The notes under the pieces: generated by a model
What the model was told of the DNA's origin: nothing
The model's input: the letters and a program-made list of their open reading frames with translations, nothing else
The model's database searches: none
In this document: one piece after another, positions 33,692-44,854 of the stretch
Layout: every line of letters starts with the position of its first letter
How positions within the stretch are numbered: position 1 is the stretch's first letter
Position numbers and translations under genes: made by a program
NCBI GenBank assembly: GCA_028095005.1
Contig: CM051461.1
Location: 42,953,968 to 43,017,967 of the forward strand
Direction: 5' to 3'
From: Rhynchospora pubera
Taxonomy: Eukaryota; Streptophyta; Magnoliopsida; Poales; Cyperaceae
Length of the DNA stretch: 64,000 nt

Positions 33692-36600
33692 ATGCATGAA
33701 ATACTTTCCCAATTTGGATCCAATCCATGGAGTTTATTCATTGGTGCTTTCTCATTGCTTCTCTTATGGGGAGCCACCCGAGCACTTGAATGGGCCTGGC
33801 TCAAGCCGAGGCGCTTTGAACAGGCAATGAGGAAGCAAGGATTGTGCGGCACCGTGTACCGCTCCCTTGCTGGCGATTTGAAGGAGATCATCCGGCTCAA
33901 TAAAGAAGCGCGCGCAACGCCCATGCAATTTTCACACGATATTGCCCCTCGAATTTCGCCTTTTCAATATCGCACCATAAAACAATTTGGTGAGAATGAG
34001 TAATTTTATCATTTTTTGTTTGAATAAAAAAAATAAGAACTTTGTCATACAATTTTTTAAAATCAAATACATGCTTTAATTAATAAAATTTTGTAGGCGT
34101 GGATTTACCACCTTACCCTCAAAAAAAAAAATCAAATACATGCACGATTTAAATCATTTTCTTTGAAGTAACTAAATTTGGTGATACAATGGAATTATTT
34201 ATGTTCCTTCTTTTACCTTTAATTCCTTATTACAAGTTAATTAAGTCTCAAGATTATTTTCTTGTTTGGTCCTCCATGAACCAAACTTGTCAAAACATCA
34301 TTCAAACTGTAATATCCCAAATAAAGGTTCATCACCAACGAATATAAATATCATTGGTATCATTGGGTTATTATAAATTTTATGCTCATTAACCTGTTGG
34401 ATAAATTTTGATTTCGCTTTTGCAAAATATAGGCAAATTATCCTTTACTTGGTTCGGGCCCCACCCAAGAATTACTGTCATGGATTCAGGATTAGTTAGA
34501 GAAATTCTATCCAATAAGTTTGGGCACTTTGAGAAGGAAAAATTTAGCCGATTGGGTCAATTGTTAGCTGCGGGTTTCGCAAATTATGGAGGGGAGAAAT
34601 GGGCTAAGCACAGAAGAATTCTCAATCCTGCCTTTCAAGTAGAGAAGTTAAAGGTAATTGATGATAGAGGTAGACTAAAAGTACTTCATGCTTGATGATA
34701 TAAGTAAATTAATTAGAAAAGTACTTCATGCTTTCGAATTATACCCTAGTTGTTACTTGTGTACCCTTCTAAATAAAATGTTATGCTACCTATTATAGAA
34801 AATTCCATCATTAAACCAACTTTATGTGAACTTTATTTAGTGTGTGCAAAAACAGAATTAATATTGGTGGTTCGTCAGTTCCTCAAGAATCATTATTGGC
34901 ATTAGTACTGGCATTGCAATGGAATCGTCGAAAATGATTTGTTCTGTTTAAGTATATACCAAATTAGGACTTCTTATTTCAGTTTATATTTTTTATCAAT
35001 CTCAATCCTCGTGAAACTTGAGGTTTATGTACTGAAGCCACTAATATATCACATGGTGCTCCAGGGCATGCATAAAGCAAGTTTGGTGCTGACTACTGTT
35101 GTCAAGTGTATTAGTGTGTGAGGGCCTACTAGCCTAGTACCCTGGGCCACTAGAGGATATTGCCTTCTATAAATTATGTTCAGTTCACTTAACAAGGGCC
35201 ATGGTTGTTAGAGGATCGATAAGGCAATGGTTCTCAGTCCCACATGGGCCTGAACTGTAGAGGCTTAGTTACAGAGAGGTTCAGGTCTGTGTAACTGTTC
35301 CAAGGAGAGCAAATAAATAGTCATGTAATCCCAATGTATGGAGGATCTTATGTTCGTATAACACTAAGCTGTTAATTTATTAATAATTTCACGACAACTA
35401 GAAAAAGTATAATTTCTAGTGCAACAGTTCAGAATGAGGTTGCAGAATTTACACACCAAGTTACAGAAAGAGAATTTTGATGTTCTAAAATTTGGATTAT
35501 GTGAATGTAACACCTATTCTAAATGAGAAGTCAATAACAGCACTTTTCTTCTTATTTTTTAGAGGATGTTGCCAGCGTTCTCTATCTGTTGTAGTGAGCT
35601 AGTTGATAGATGGGAGAACTCAGTAGGAACTGATGAATCTTTTGAGCTGGATGTTTGGCCAGAAATGCAAAATTTGACAGGAGATGTCATTTCGAAGGCA
35701 GCATTTGGCAGTAGCTACCATGAAGGGAGACGCATTTTTCAGCTCCAAACTGAGCAAGTTGAACGTTTTACCAAGGCAGTTCCAACCCTATTCATCCCTT
35801 TCAATTGGTACATATTTTTTCCCCTTTATTATTATGACGTAATTTGCAAAGTAATCAGTTCTTTAATTGTGGGCAAGATAAGCAGTCAAGTGCAGCAGTT
35901 GACCAATTTAGGTTTCTATTAATATATATTGGTTATTTTGTGTAACTTAGAGATAATTAAAATTGTAATAACTTTGTTGATTTCCTAAAATATCCTGAAC
36001 ATTCTTGAGATATATCAAAGCCGTTTGTGTAATCAGGAATAATATCAGAGTCTCAAAGGGGAAAAAAATTGAGAAGGCAAAAGGTGGTGACAACTATGCA
36101 TCTCTTTTCTTAGTTCCATGTTTAAGCCTTCGCCTAGGAATTGGTATCTGCTGAATTTTCATTACAAGAATAATTATAAACAGATATCGGGACTTATTCC
36201 TGATATCACAGGTACCTACCAACTAAAAATAATAAGATGATGAAGCAGACCGCAAGAGAGGTCCAAACACTCCTTATGGGCATACTTGCAAAAAGAGAGA
36301 ATGCCATCCGAAATGGAGAGACCACAGAGGATGATTTACTTGGTCTATTGCTGGAGTCGAACAAGAGCGAAATGGAGCAAAATGGGACATCGGACTCCAG
36401 TCTAGGATTGACAATTGATGAAGTGATAGAAGAGTGCAAATTATTTTATTTTGCAGGACAGGAGACCACATCAGTTCTACTGACCTGGACTTTGGTTGTG
36501 TTAAGCATACATCCTGAGTGGCAAGAGAAGGCACGTGAGGAGGTCTTGCAACATTTTGGCAGGGACAAGCCAGATTTCGATGGCTTGAGCCGACTAAAAA

Positions 36601-37353
36601 TTGTGAGTTGGACTAATTTGGTTTTTCACTGTATTAGTAGAACATATAGTGAATTTCTTTTTCATCAAAGTATGATTTTGTGTTATGGGACATTATGAGT
36701 TTATGATACCATACGATACAAGAGTTACTGCTAGTGGTAAAGCCTTCAAAATAATGGATAGGGATGGTAGCGTACTTAATTGCAAGTCAATTTTGTTAGT
36801 TTTTGAAAGCTGAGAAGTTAGATTTCTACTATAACGTTAATTATGTAAGTTGCTCAATAACTCAATTACTCAACCTCATATTTTGTTATTCAATAATCTT
36901 AAATTGAATTTTTAATTTCAGGTGAGCATGATACTATACGAGGTGCTTCGGTTGTACCCTCCAGTTGTTGCGCTTTCCCGTCGCACATACAAAACCACGC
37001 AACTTGGTGATGTAACCGTCCCACCTGGTGTGCATCTACATCTGCCAATATTGTTCATCCACCATGACCCTGACATATGGGGCCCTGATGCAACCGAGTT
37101 TAAACCAACACGGTTTGCTGAAGGCATCTCAAAGGCAACAAAGAATGGTCAGTCAGCCTTCTTTCCCTTTGGGTGGGGACCACGTATCTGCATTGGGCAA
37201 AATTTTGCACTTCTTGAGGCTAAGCTGGGTCTGAGTATGATTCTTCAGCATTTCAAATTTGAGCTGTCAGAGAATTACCAGCATGCGCCTCAGATTGTTA
37301 TATTCACTGTACATCCTCAGCATGGTGCACCCATTAAGTTCCACAGGTTATAA
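33692..37353 (+). CDS. CYP72A: CYP72A-subfamily cytochrome P450, copy B (intact)
   Basis: An ER-membrane monooxygenase predicted to use NADPH-P450 reductase; the substrate is unknown. Exons: 33692-33989, 34433-34653, 35563-35807, 36212-36602, 36922-37353, joined by GT-AG introns to give 528 aa, normal for the family. A hydrophobic anchor near residues 12-28 precedes a basic-proline hinge (WLKPRRF). Diagnostic motifs are WAKHR (156-160, helix C), AGQETT (336-341, oxygen-activation helix I), EVLR (392-395, ExxR), PTRF in place of PERF (447-450), and FGWGPRICIG with the heme-ligand Cys at 475. CYP72A assignment rests on LVREILSNKFGHFEK, MLPAFS-CC, DVISKAAFGSSY and GQNFALLEAK. No lesion is visible. 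One extra residue lies in the C-terminal HAPQIVIFTVHP segment compared with sister copies. Copy C starts only 23 bp after the stop. Confidence 0.95.
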
Positions 37354-38885
37354 AGACCAACGATTATACAACAATGAAGGGGAGAAATGGGCTAAGCACA
37401 GGAGAATTCTCAACCCTGCCTTCCATGTAGAGAAGTTAAAGGTAACTAATGTTATGAATTATAATTGGTAAGCACAATACACATTGCAATTGCCCTGGTT
37501 TCCATTGTCATCTATAGGTGATTTGTCACTTGGTAAATGTAATTTTCTCATATAAAGATTTTTAGCTACCGATTTTAAAAAAAATTTCATTCGACCAGCT
37601 TTGCGGTACATCTTTTTTTTATGTGTTCTTGTGGGCAAAAAAGGAGCATAGTCTTTGGCTAATGTCAGCTCCTCTGAATCATTGTTTGCTCTGCTACTGA
37701 TGTTGTTGTGTTGAGTGATGTGTTCTATGAAATATGTATCAAATTAATAGGGACTGCAGATCTATGCTTATTCTTTATATACAAAATCAAGTCATTATAG
37801 TTGAAGTGTGGTTACTGAAAGTCTGAAAACACTTACTAGATTTGGTGCTGAGCCGACTGCTGAAGTCAAGTGTACTAAGGACCAAGTGACCCAGGCCAAA
37901 ATAGGATAAATCATGTCGACTTACCAGGTTTTGTGACATTGGATCTAGGCCAATTAGAGGGTTTAATCGCATCAAAATCAGAGGTCAAGATAATGGATCT
38001 TAGCTAGGCCCACAAGGGTCTGATCTGTCGAGACTTAGTGATGGAGAGGTTCAATTCAATCAAGGGGAACTCTATATAATAGAAGGAAAGTTCACAACTT
38101 TGGATGATGTTGACCAGATAGCTGGTGTCAGTGTTCCAAATAGAGCATATAAAATTAAAAAGTTGTGCGGGGGATCCCATTTCATAATTCTAACAATATA
38201 CTAAACTAAAACATCACTATAAAGTTGGACATTCTACATCAACTATTATTTACGGGATATTGTTAATTTCTAAAATCACTTTATCAATTATTCCATAATA
38301 ACCAGAAAACTACAAATTGTAATACCCGATGTCAAATTTACACTCCCAGATTTCAGAAATAGAATTTTGAGGTTCCAACATAATGAGAAGCTATATAAAA
38401 GCGTATTTTCTTTTGCAGAGGATGTTGCCTGCATTCTCGACTTGTTGCGATGAGTTAATTGACAGATGGGAGAACTCAGTTGGGCCTGACGGGTCATTTG
38501 AGATGGATGTTTGGCCTGAGATGCAAAATTTAACAGGAGATGTCATTTCAAGGGCAGCATTTGGCAGCAGTTACCACGAAGGGAGACGTATTTTCCAGCT
38601 TCAAGGCGAGCAAGCTGAATGCCTTATCAAGGCTCTTCCAACCCTTGTCCTACCTTTCAGCTGGTATTAGTTCTTCCCTTACTAATATGGCTTTTGTTTT
38701 TAAAATGATCTTTGTACTTCTGTGATCAGGTAATGGTTGTGGGCGAGAACAGTGGTCAAGTAAAGCAGTTTACCAATTTACATTTTTGAATTTTTTTCTT
38801 TTATCCAAGTAATATGTACTATACTACTATTAATATACATATACATTGGTGAGAGTAAGATATATTAATGCAGTATTAGGTAACT

Positions 38886-39315
38886 GTAGTTTGAACCTAC
38901 ATGCATATCTAACCTTTAAAAATAATATAGAGAATTAAATATACTGCAGCTGAAGTTGATTGAATGTCTAGACCTTTCTCGGAGTTCGATCTTTTGTCTT
39001 CCTCCGTAAGCAGTCGATATACCAACACCTCACGTTAGGGCTTGGCGTCACATTCCACGTTTCCAAATGTCGGTCTACTAGTGCGTGTGTACTCCGATTG
39101 CTTCGAGCAGTCAGTTGGTTTCCTCCCTCTCAAACCTTACACTCTATAGAAAGAATTTACATATCTCAGCAATCCACTGGCGATTTCTATTGAGGGGTAT
39201 ATACATGAGTCAATCTGAATATACAACGACTGTTTAGATCCCGATCCCAGCAGTCCACTGGCCCTGCCAGCGACCCATTAGAACGGCTCCATACACTTTT
39301 TCCAGGTGTAACTGA
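38886..39315. mobile_element. Degenerate solo LTR in copy C intron 3
   Basis: This segment aligns along its length with the better-preserved solo LTR at 39570-40134 (shared blocks CATATCTAACC, GAAGTTGAT-GA-TG, TTTGTCTTCCTCCGTA and TCCATACACTTTTTCC). Ends are less clear. The 3' junction with host intron has itself been tandemly duplicated (about 39255-39410 and 39407-39557). Confidence 0.65.
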
Positions 39316-39569
39316 GAAATTTTCTATGTTTAACGGAAAGAGGAAAAACAAAGAGAAGGGTAAAAAGATGTTAACAAAGAATTTTGCTTACCTCTTTTCT
39401 ACTTCCACTGGGCAAGTGGGCCGCTTAGAATGACTCTACACATTTTTTCCAACTGTAACTGAAAAAATTACTATCTTTAACAGAAAGGGAAAAAAAAAAG
39501 AAAAAGGAGAAGGGTAAAAGATACTAACAAAGAAATTTGCTTACCTCTTTTCTAGTTCATGTTTAAAAG

Positions 39570-40134
39570 TGTTGGTTTTAGACGGTCCTTGAGCTAATAT
39601 GTATATCTAACCTATAACCATGCGTAGAGTTCTGATATACCGCAACGGAAGTTGATCGATTGCCTAGATTCTTCTCAAAGTGTGCTGCAACCCCTTTTTG
39701 TCTCTTTGTCTTCCTCCGTATGCAACTGGCACACCACAAACTCAAGACAAGGGTTTGGCGTTACCTTTTACGAATCCAGATATCGGTCGACTCGTGCGTG
39801 TGCAATAGGATGGCTCCTCCCTCTTTTTGATCTCTCTCTGGTCTCTCTAGGATGGTGGTTAACTCAAAAGTCAAGAATTCCAACCTTAGAAACGCTTTAG
39901 AAGAGAGGGGTATAAATAGACGGCCTGGAAACAGACTTTTCAGATTCATAACCGTCGTCTGGAACGGTCCGGTCCAGATTGGACCGATCCACCCCATCCA
40001 GTTGGACTGGGCCGTCCCAGAGTTGGAACGGTCCGCCCCAAAGTTGGAACGATCAGCCCCAACTCCAATGCGGCAGTCTGGTTGCCCAGTAGACCAGTCC
40101 GTCCGAAACATGTCTCCATACACTTTTTCCAACA
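39570..40134. mobile_element. Solo LTR in copy C intron 3
   Basis: The 565-bp segment starts TGTTGG and ends CCAACA, as LTRs do, and is flanked by the 5-bp duplication AAAAG (39565-39569 and 40135-40139). A TATAAATA promoter-like box is at about 39911. The region at 39955-40060 contains repeated GGAACGGTCC / GTTGGAACG units. No internal retrotransposon genes remain, which fits LTR-LTR recombination. Superfamily is unknown. Confidence 0.85.
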
Positions 40135-41057
40135 AAAAGTTTAAGCCTTGCCTAGCTAATGCGTTTCTTGTGACTACACTTTTCAATTATTAACTGATAT
40201 GTGGCCTGGTTCACTGGTATCATAGGTACCTACCAACTGAAAACAATAAGAGGATGAAGCAGATCGCAAGAGAGGTCCGAGCACTCTTCATGGGCATAAT
40301 TACCAAAAGAGAGGAGGCCATCGAAGTGGAGACAACAGAAAAGATGACCTTCTTGGGTCTATTGCTGGAGTCGAACATGAGTGAAATGAAGCAAAATGGG
40401 ATATCTAACTCAAGTCTAGGCATGACATGATAGATGAGATTATAGAAGAATGCAAATTATTTTATTTTGCAGGACAGGAGACCACATCAGTTCTGCTGAC
40501 CTGGACTTTAGTTGTGTTAAGCATGCATCCTGAGTGGCAAGAGAAGGCACGTAAGGAAGTCCTGCAACATTTTGGGAGTAAAAAGCCAGATTTTGATGGC
40601 TTCAGTAGACTAAAAATTGTGAGTCATTATCTTGGAATTAATTATGTGAATATCGAGATTTGGCACTTCCTGTTTTGCGTAAAGCTTGAGTAAATCGGTT
40701 TTTCTTTTTCACGAGATTCAAAGAACATACAATCATTTTATTTTCATCAAAAGTAAGGCTCTGTCTGTTTTGGGATAGTTGCCATACTATATCATACAAT
40801 AATTTTTTGTTGTGCTAAGCTATATTATGCATTTACCAGTAATCCAGTATAATCCAGCTAAGTCTCAAAGACAGTGGCTTGGTAAGCGATAGTATACTTG
40901 TCAATTATGTTTGAACTTCCTGCTATATATATATAGTGTTAACTATATATTGCTGTAAACCACTTATCATCACATTTTGTTATTCCATGTTCAGGTGAGC
41001 ATGATACTATATGAGGTCCTGAGCCTCTACTCTCCAGTGGTTATACTTACCCGTCAC

Positions 41058-41584
41058 TAGGGGGTGAGCAAAAAACTCGTAACTCGTGAGTTACTCGAAA
41101 AAAGCTCGATGAAAACTCGAGTTCTAACAACTCGAGTTATGCCAACTCGTTAATTAATTTTACGAGCCGAGTTTGAGTTGGGTCAAACTCGACTCGGCCC
41201 AACTCGAGTCAGAATATACAGGCTGCAAAAAATAAAATATTATCATATTAATATACAGTCCAACAATTTTATTGATTTGCAGCCCAATAACTCGTTCACT
41301 AACCCTAGTCTCAAGTCCCCAGACCTTTTTTCCTCCCTTACACTCTCATGATTGCTCCTCTTTTCTATTTTCGAGCAAAATTCTAAGGCGACCAGTACCT
41401 CAACACCTTCTCACGAGTTCGTTGCCGAGTTACGAGTTGGCTCGAGTTAAAATGAGCCGAGTTCGAGTTAGCTCAAATAACTCGGAACTGCTTTGCTTTC
41501 GAGTCACGAGTTGGCTCGAGTTATGACGAGTTCGAATTCGAGTTGAGGCTAACTCGCTCGAACTCGGCTCGTATACAGCCCTAG
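41058..41584. mobile_element. hAT-type element in exon 5 of copy C
   Basis: The ends are TAGGGGGTGAGC and, inverted, TAGGGCTGTA. The flanking host bases (CCCGTCAC and GCCGTCGC) are consistent with a mutated 8-bp duplication. The interior is filled with ACTCGAGT / AACTCGTA-type repeats on both sides and has no transposase ORF. Removing it reconnects the TRH-RTYK part of the P450 exon approximately. Confidence 0.8.
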
Positions 41585-41961
41585 GCCGTCGCACATACAA
41601 AACCATGCAACTTGGGATGTAATAATCCCACCTAATGTGCTCCTAGGCTTGCCAATATTATTCATCCACCATGACCCTGACATATGGGGCCCTGACGCTA
41701 CTGAGTTCAAACCAACAAGGTTTGCTGAAGGCATCTCAAAGGCAACAAAGAATGGACAGTTAGCCTTCTTTCCTTTTGGGTGGGGCCCACGCATTTGCAT
41801 TGGGCAGAATTTTGCACTTCTTGAGGCTAAGATGGGGTTGAGTATGATTCTTCAGCATTTTAAATTTTAGCTGTCAGAGAAGTACCAGCATGCTCCTTAC
41901 TTTGTTATTACTGTACATCCTGAGCATATATGGTGCACTCATTAAGTTCCGCAGGTTATAA

Positions 41962-42840
41962 AGACCAACGATTATATGGCAATAAATAAATGATTGTAAA
42001 TATAATGGATTTGTTAGCGTTCTGGGTAGAGTAGCTTGTCCAAAAAATAATAGTGGATGCTACTAGAGATGAAAATATGTTGTATAAATTTCGATCCCTT
42101 ATGCCGAGTTCTATCACTTGATAAGTATGGCTATGTTTGGATACGTCTAGGAATAAGAAAATAGTCTCTTCCTAGACGTAAATTTATTTCTAACCATCTA
42201 AATTCTTCACAAAGTTACACACTTCCCAATATTATTCCTCTTATTCCTTAACGATCCAAACGGAGCCTATAAAAACAAAAACAAATTCCAAGAAAAAAAA
42301 ATTCATTTATGTGATTATAACTCACATCATACAATTATTTATTAGTTAAAGCCTGACTAAAAAAATTTGTTTAAGTGAAGAGGAAAGAAATGTTATTTTG
42401 TATCTAGTGTATGTGAAGAGAGCAAAGCTGTAGCACCAAAATCCTTGGTGCTTTGCACTCTGTTTTACAAAACTTGGGTTAAAAAATTACAACAAATTAG
42501 TTAGCAAATTTGATGTACATAGTAAATCAAATTTTAAGTACATAGTAAATCAAATTTTATATATGTGAAATTCTTCTGATATTTTTTTGGATGTTTTTAT
42601 CAATGACCATTTGAAACTATTTTTCGGTTTTTTCCATCCAAAAATAACCATCTTTAGAAATTAAAAAAATGTTAAAAAATGTAAAAGTTATATTCATTTT
42701 ACTAGGAGATTACATATGTAAATTATATTGGTTAAATTATATTTTTTTCGTTTCTTTTATGTTCGAATCTCAAAATATAAATCAAAATAACCAAAACTTT
42801 GCTGATGTAAAAATATAAAAATAAAATGCTATAAAATAAA
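41962..42840. other. Intergenic between copies C and D, no gene
   Basis: AT-rich sequence with one Tourist-like MITE (42129-42267). No coding potential was seen. Confidence 0.5.
42129..42267. mobile_element. Tourist-like MITE
   Basis: Inverted ends GGCTATGTTTGGATACG and GGCTCCGTTTGGATCG bound 139 bp, with TAT on both sides. It belongs to the same family as the copy at 1731. Confidence 0.78.
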
Positions 42841-43749
42841 GAGAAAATTTGTTTTATGCCATGCACTGTCAAACTTGTCAATTCCTAATATGCCATCCTT
42901 AGATGAACAATTAATAATATGCCACTATTTAATTGTTAAAATTAGTTTTATGCCACTAATTGTTTCTAAATTAGATTAAATTCTATATCAGTCATTCTAA
43001 GACCTGTTAGTAAATTTTTGTAAAAAAAAAAAAAATCCGAACTACCATTATTATTGAATTCTTTGAATTAGGTCACGAAACCTATAGAAAAGATATAAAC
43101 GCCGCCATGCCTCCTCTCATGCTTTCCGTCATTGTTTAGATTAATGGGAGTGGTAGTATAACTGGGTTTATGCACGAGGGGGTTGCAATGAAAGTTCATT
43201 TTTATTAATGTTGTATTTTAAGTAGAAGTACATATTTCATAGTGTTCGTTTTTATTTATAACATATTACATCTAAAAGTCAAACGCTAAAATTATCATCA
43301 AATCTAACTAATTTTGTGCTTACCTAACATTTGGAAGAATAAGGTCTCAAAAGCATGGTGTTTTGATATCAGAGCAACAAAAAAAGAAAATAATTAAAGG
43401 AGATCAATGTCAACAAAAGTTTTAGATAAAAATTTATCAAATATTTTTTCAAATAAATTGTTTAAAGTTTAATTTCTTTTATTGTAGATGAAGAAACCAA
43501 AAATTTTTAATGACACGAAATAATTTTTTTTCTATTTTGTAGCGGCATAAAGTCAATTACTTCATTTGTGATGGCATCTTTCGAAATTTAATGTTTTACT
43601 GTGGTATATTCAAAAGAGTATGATGGTCATTTTAGTTGGTTGATGACATAAAACTAATTTTTTTTATAGTGATATAAAAATAATTAGTCATTTAGTGATC
43701 ACATATCACAAATTTTAAATTTTTGCAATGGCATAAACAAAAATTGCCC
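42841..43749. mobile_element. AT-rich MULE-like element, family 3
   Basis: The 909-bp element is flanked by the 9-bp duplication TAAAATAAA (42832-42840 and 43750-43758). The imperfect inverted ends read GAGAAAATTTGTTTTATGCC and GGGCAATTTTTGTTTATGCC. It shares the TTTTATGCCACT/GTGGCATAAA motifs with 29555-30491. No ORF. Confidence 0.83.
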
Positions 43750-43758
43750 TAAAATAAA

Positions 43759-44349
43759 ATATTTCAGAATTAAATATATGTAAAAGATATAAAAGATGTG
43801 TGTACGTAAAAATATAAAATAATAAATATATGTATGTCAAAATATAAAATGAAAAATAAATGTGACGAACTGTGTTTGCATGAATTCTTAGGTGATGGTT
43901 ACTTTTGCACCTTTTTCATTTTTATCAATAAAAAAATTGTGAGATACGCCAACAAGTATTACACCAGCGCTGGCGTCACACATTGACAGTTCATTTATTC
44001 TGATCACAAAAGGTTGAAACAATAACGCAGCTCCTGTTGTCTCTCTCTATATTTGGATTACGTGTACCTTTCACCTGCAGAACTTGTCGTCCACGCAAAT
44101 TATAATTGGCAATATACTATCACTTCTCCAGTTCAGTTCTCCCTGCATTGCATTTATCTGAATATAATACACACAGCTTAATCTCCTGTCTCTATGCAGT
44201 TTTTAACTATGCTAATGTATGTTAAGTTGTTAACCATCCATTGACTCATCAGGACGGGTTTATTTTAATTCCCAAGCCATACATTTTTTTAATTATCTTC
44301 CCATTTTCTATAATCAAACTTGCACAGTCGCAAAATTATATATACCCCA
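43759..44349. other. Distal promoter region of copy D
   Basis: From about 43940 this sequence aligns with the upstream region of copy E (49800-50090), with shared blocks TTCATTTATTCTGATCACA, GCAGCTCCTG-TGTCTCTC and ACTTGTCGTCCACGCA. The conservation shows that the duplication unit of D and E included about 900 bp of promoter. No gene is present. Confidence 0.6.
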
Positions 44350-44358
44350 CCCACTCAC

Positions 44359-44756
44359 GGACTGAAATTCAGTCTACAGCCGTTGCACATTTTATTTATA
44401 TTTGAAAATATTAAAATTTAAATGCTGAATTCAAACCGTACGTGCGATACGTTTTCATATAAGTTTAATAATTTGGAATCGATATGATATACTAGATCAA
44501 TTGGTCGACAAATGAATATATTAAAATTAATTAGTGATAATTAACCATATTCGTTAATTTGTTAACCACTGGATCTAGTATCAAATCAACTCCAAATTTT
44601 ATTAAACTTATATGAAAACGCATCGCCCGTAAAATTAAATAAGACCAACTGCTTGAATTCAGCATTTAAATTTTAAAATTTTCAAATATAAGTAAAATGT
44701 GTAATGGCCGTAGGCCTCTGCTGTCCTCAGCGACAGTAGATGATTTCAGTCCCTCG
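44359..44756. mobile_element. Fold-back MITE, family 1, next to the TATA box of copy D
   Basis: The element of about 398 bp is flanked by the 9-bp duplication CCCACTCAC (44350-44358 and 44757-44765). The outer end GGACTGAAAT has its inverse ATTTCAGTCC near the right end. The inner arms match the family 1 core. The right duplication runs directly into the TATA box, so the insertion site was the CCACTCAC sequence that normally adjoins TATATAA in copies B and E. Confidence 0.85.
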
Positions 44757-44765
44757 CCCACTCAC

Positions 44766-44773
44766 TATATAAT
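44766..44773 (+). promoter_or_regulatory. TATA box of CYP72A copy D
   Basis: TATATAAT follows CCACTCAC and lies about 85 bp before the copy D ATG. The fold-back MITE ends 10 bp upstream and separates it from the conserved distal promoter. Confidence 0.7.
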
Positions 44774-44854
44774 CCTTCTTTCACTCCAAGAACTTCATAT
44801 TTAATTGAACAAAATACAATTTCGTGACCTCAGTGAAGAACCCACTCCAAGATA

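Larger units (their letters stand above)
37377..41961 (+). pseudogene. CYP72A copy C, headless pseudogene
   Basis: Exon 1 and the first two thirds of exon 2 are missing: the copy starts inside exon 2 at GEKWAKHRR (about 37377-37443), directly fused to the 3' flank of copy B. Exon 3 (38419-38663) is intact. Exon 4 (40226-40618) has several small indels that break the frame in the middle and near GMTIDE. Exon 5 (40995-41961) is split by a hAT-type element after SPVVILTRH, has a one-base loss at the QLG-D position, and a TAG stop where sister copies have the Glu codon of FKFELSE. Intron 3 is swollen by LTR sequences. It has no promoter of its own. The heme loop FFPFGWGPRICIGQNF is still readable at about 41770-41820. 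Confidence 0.95.
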
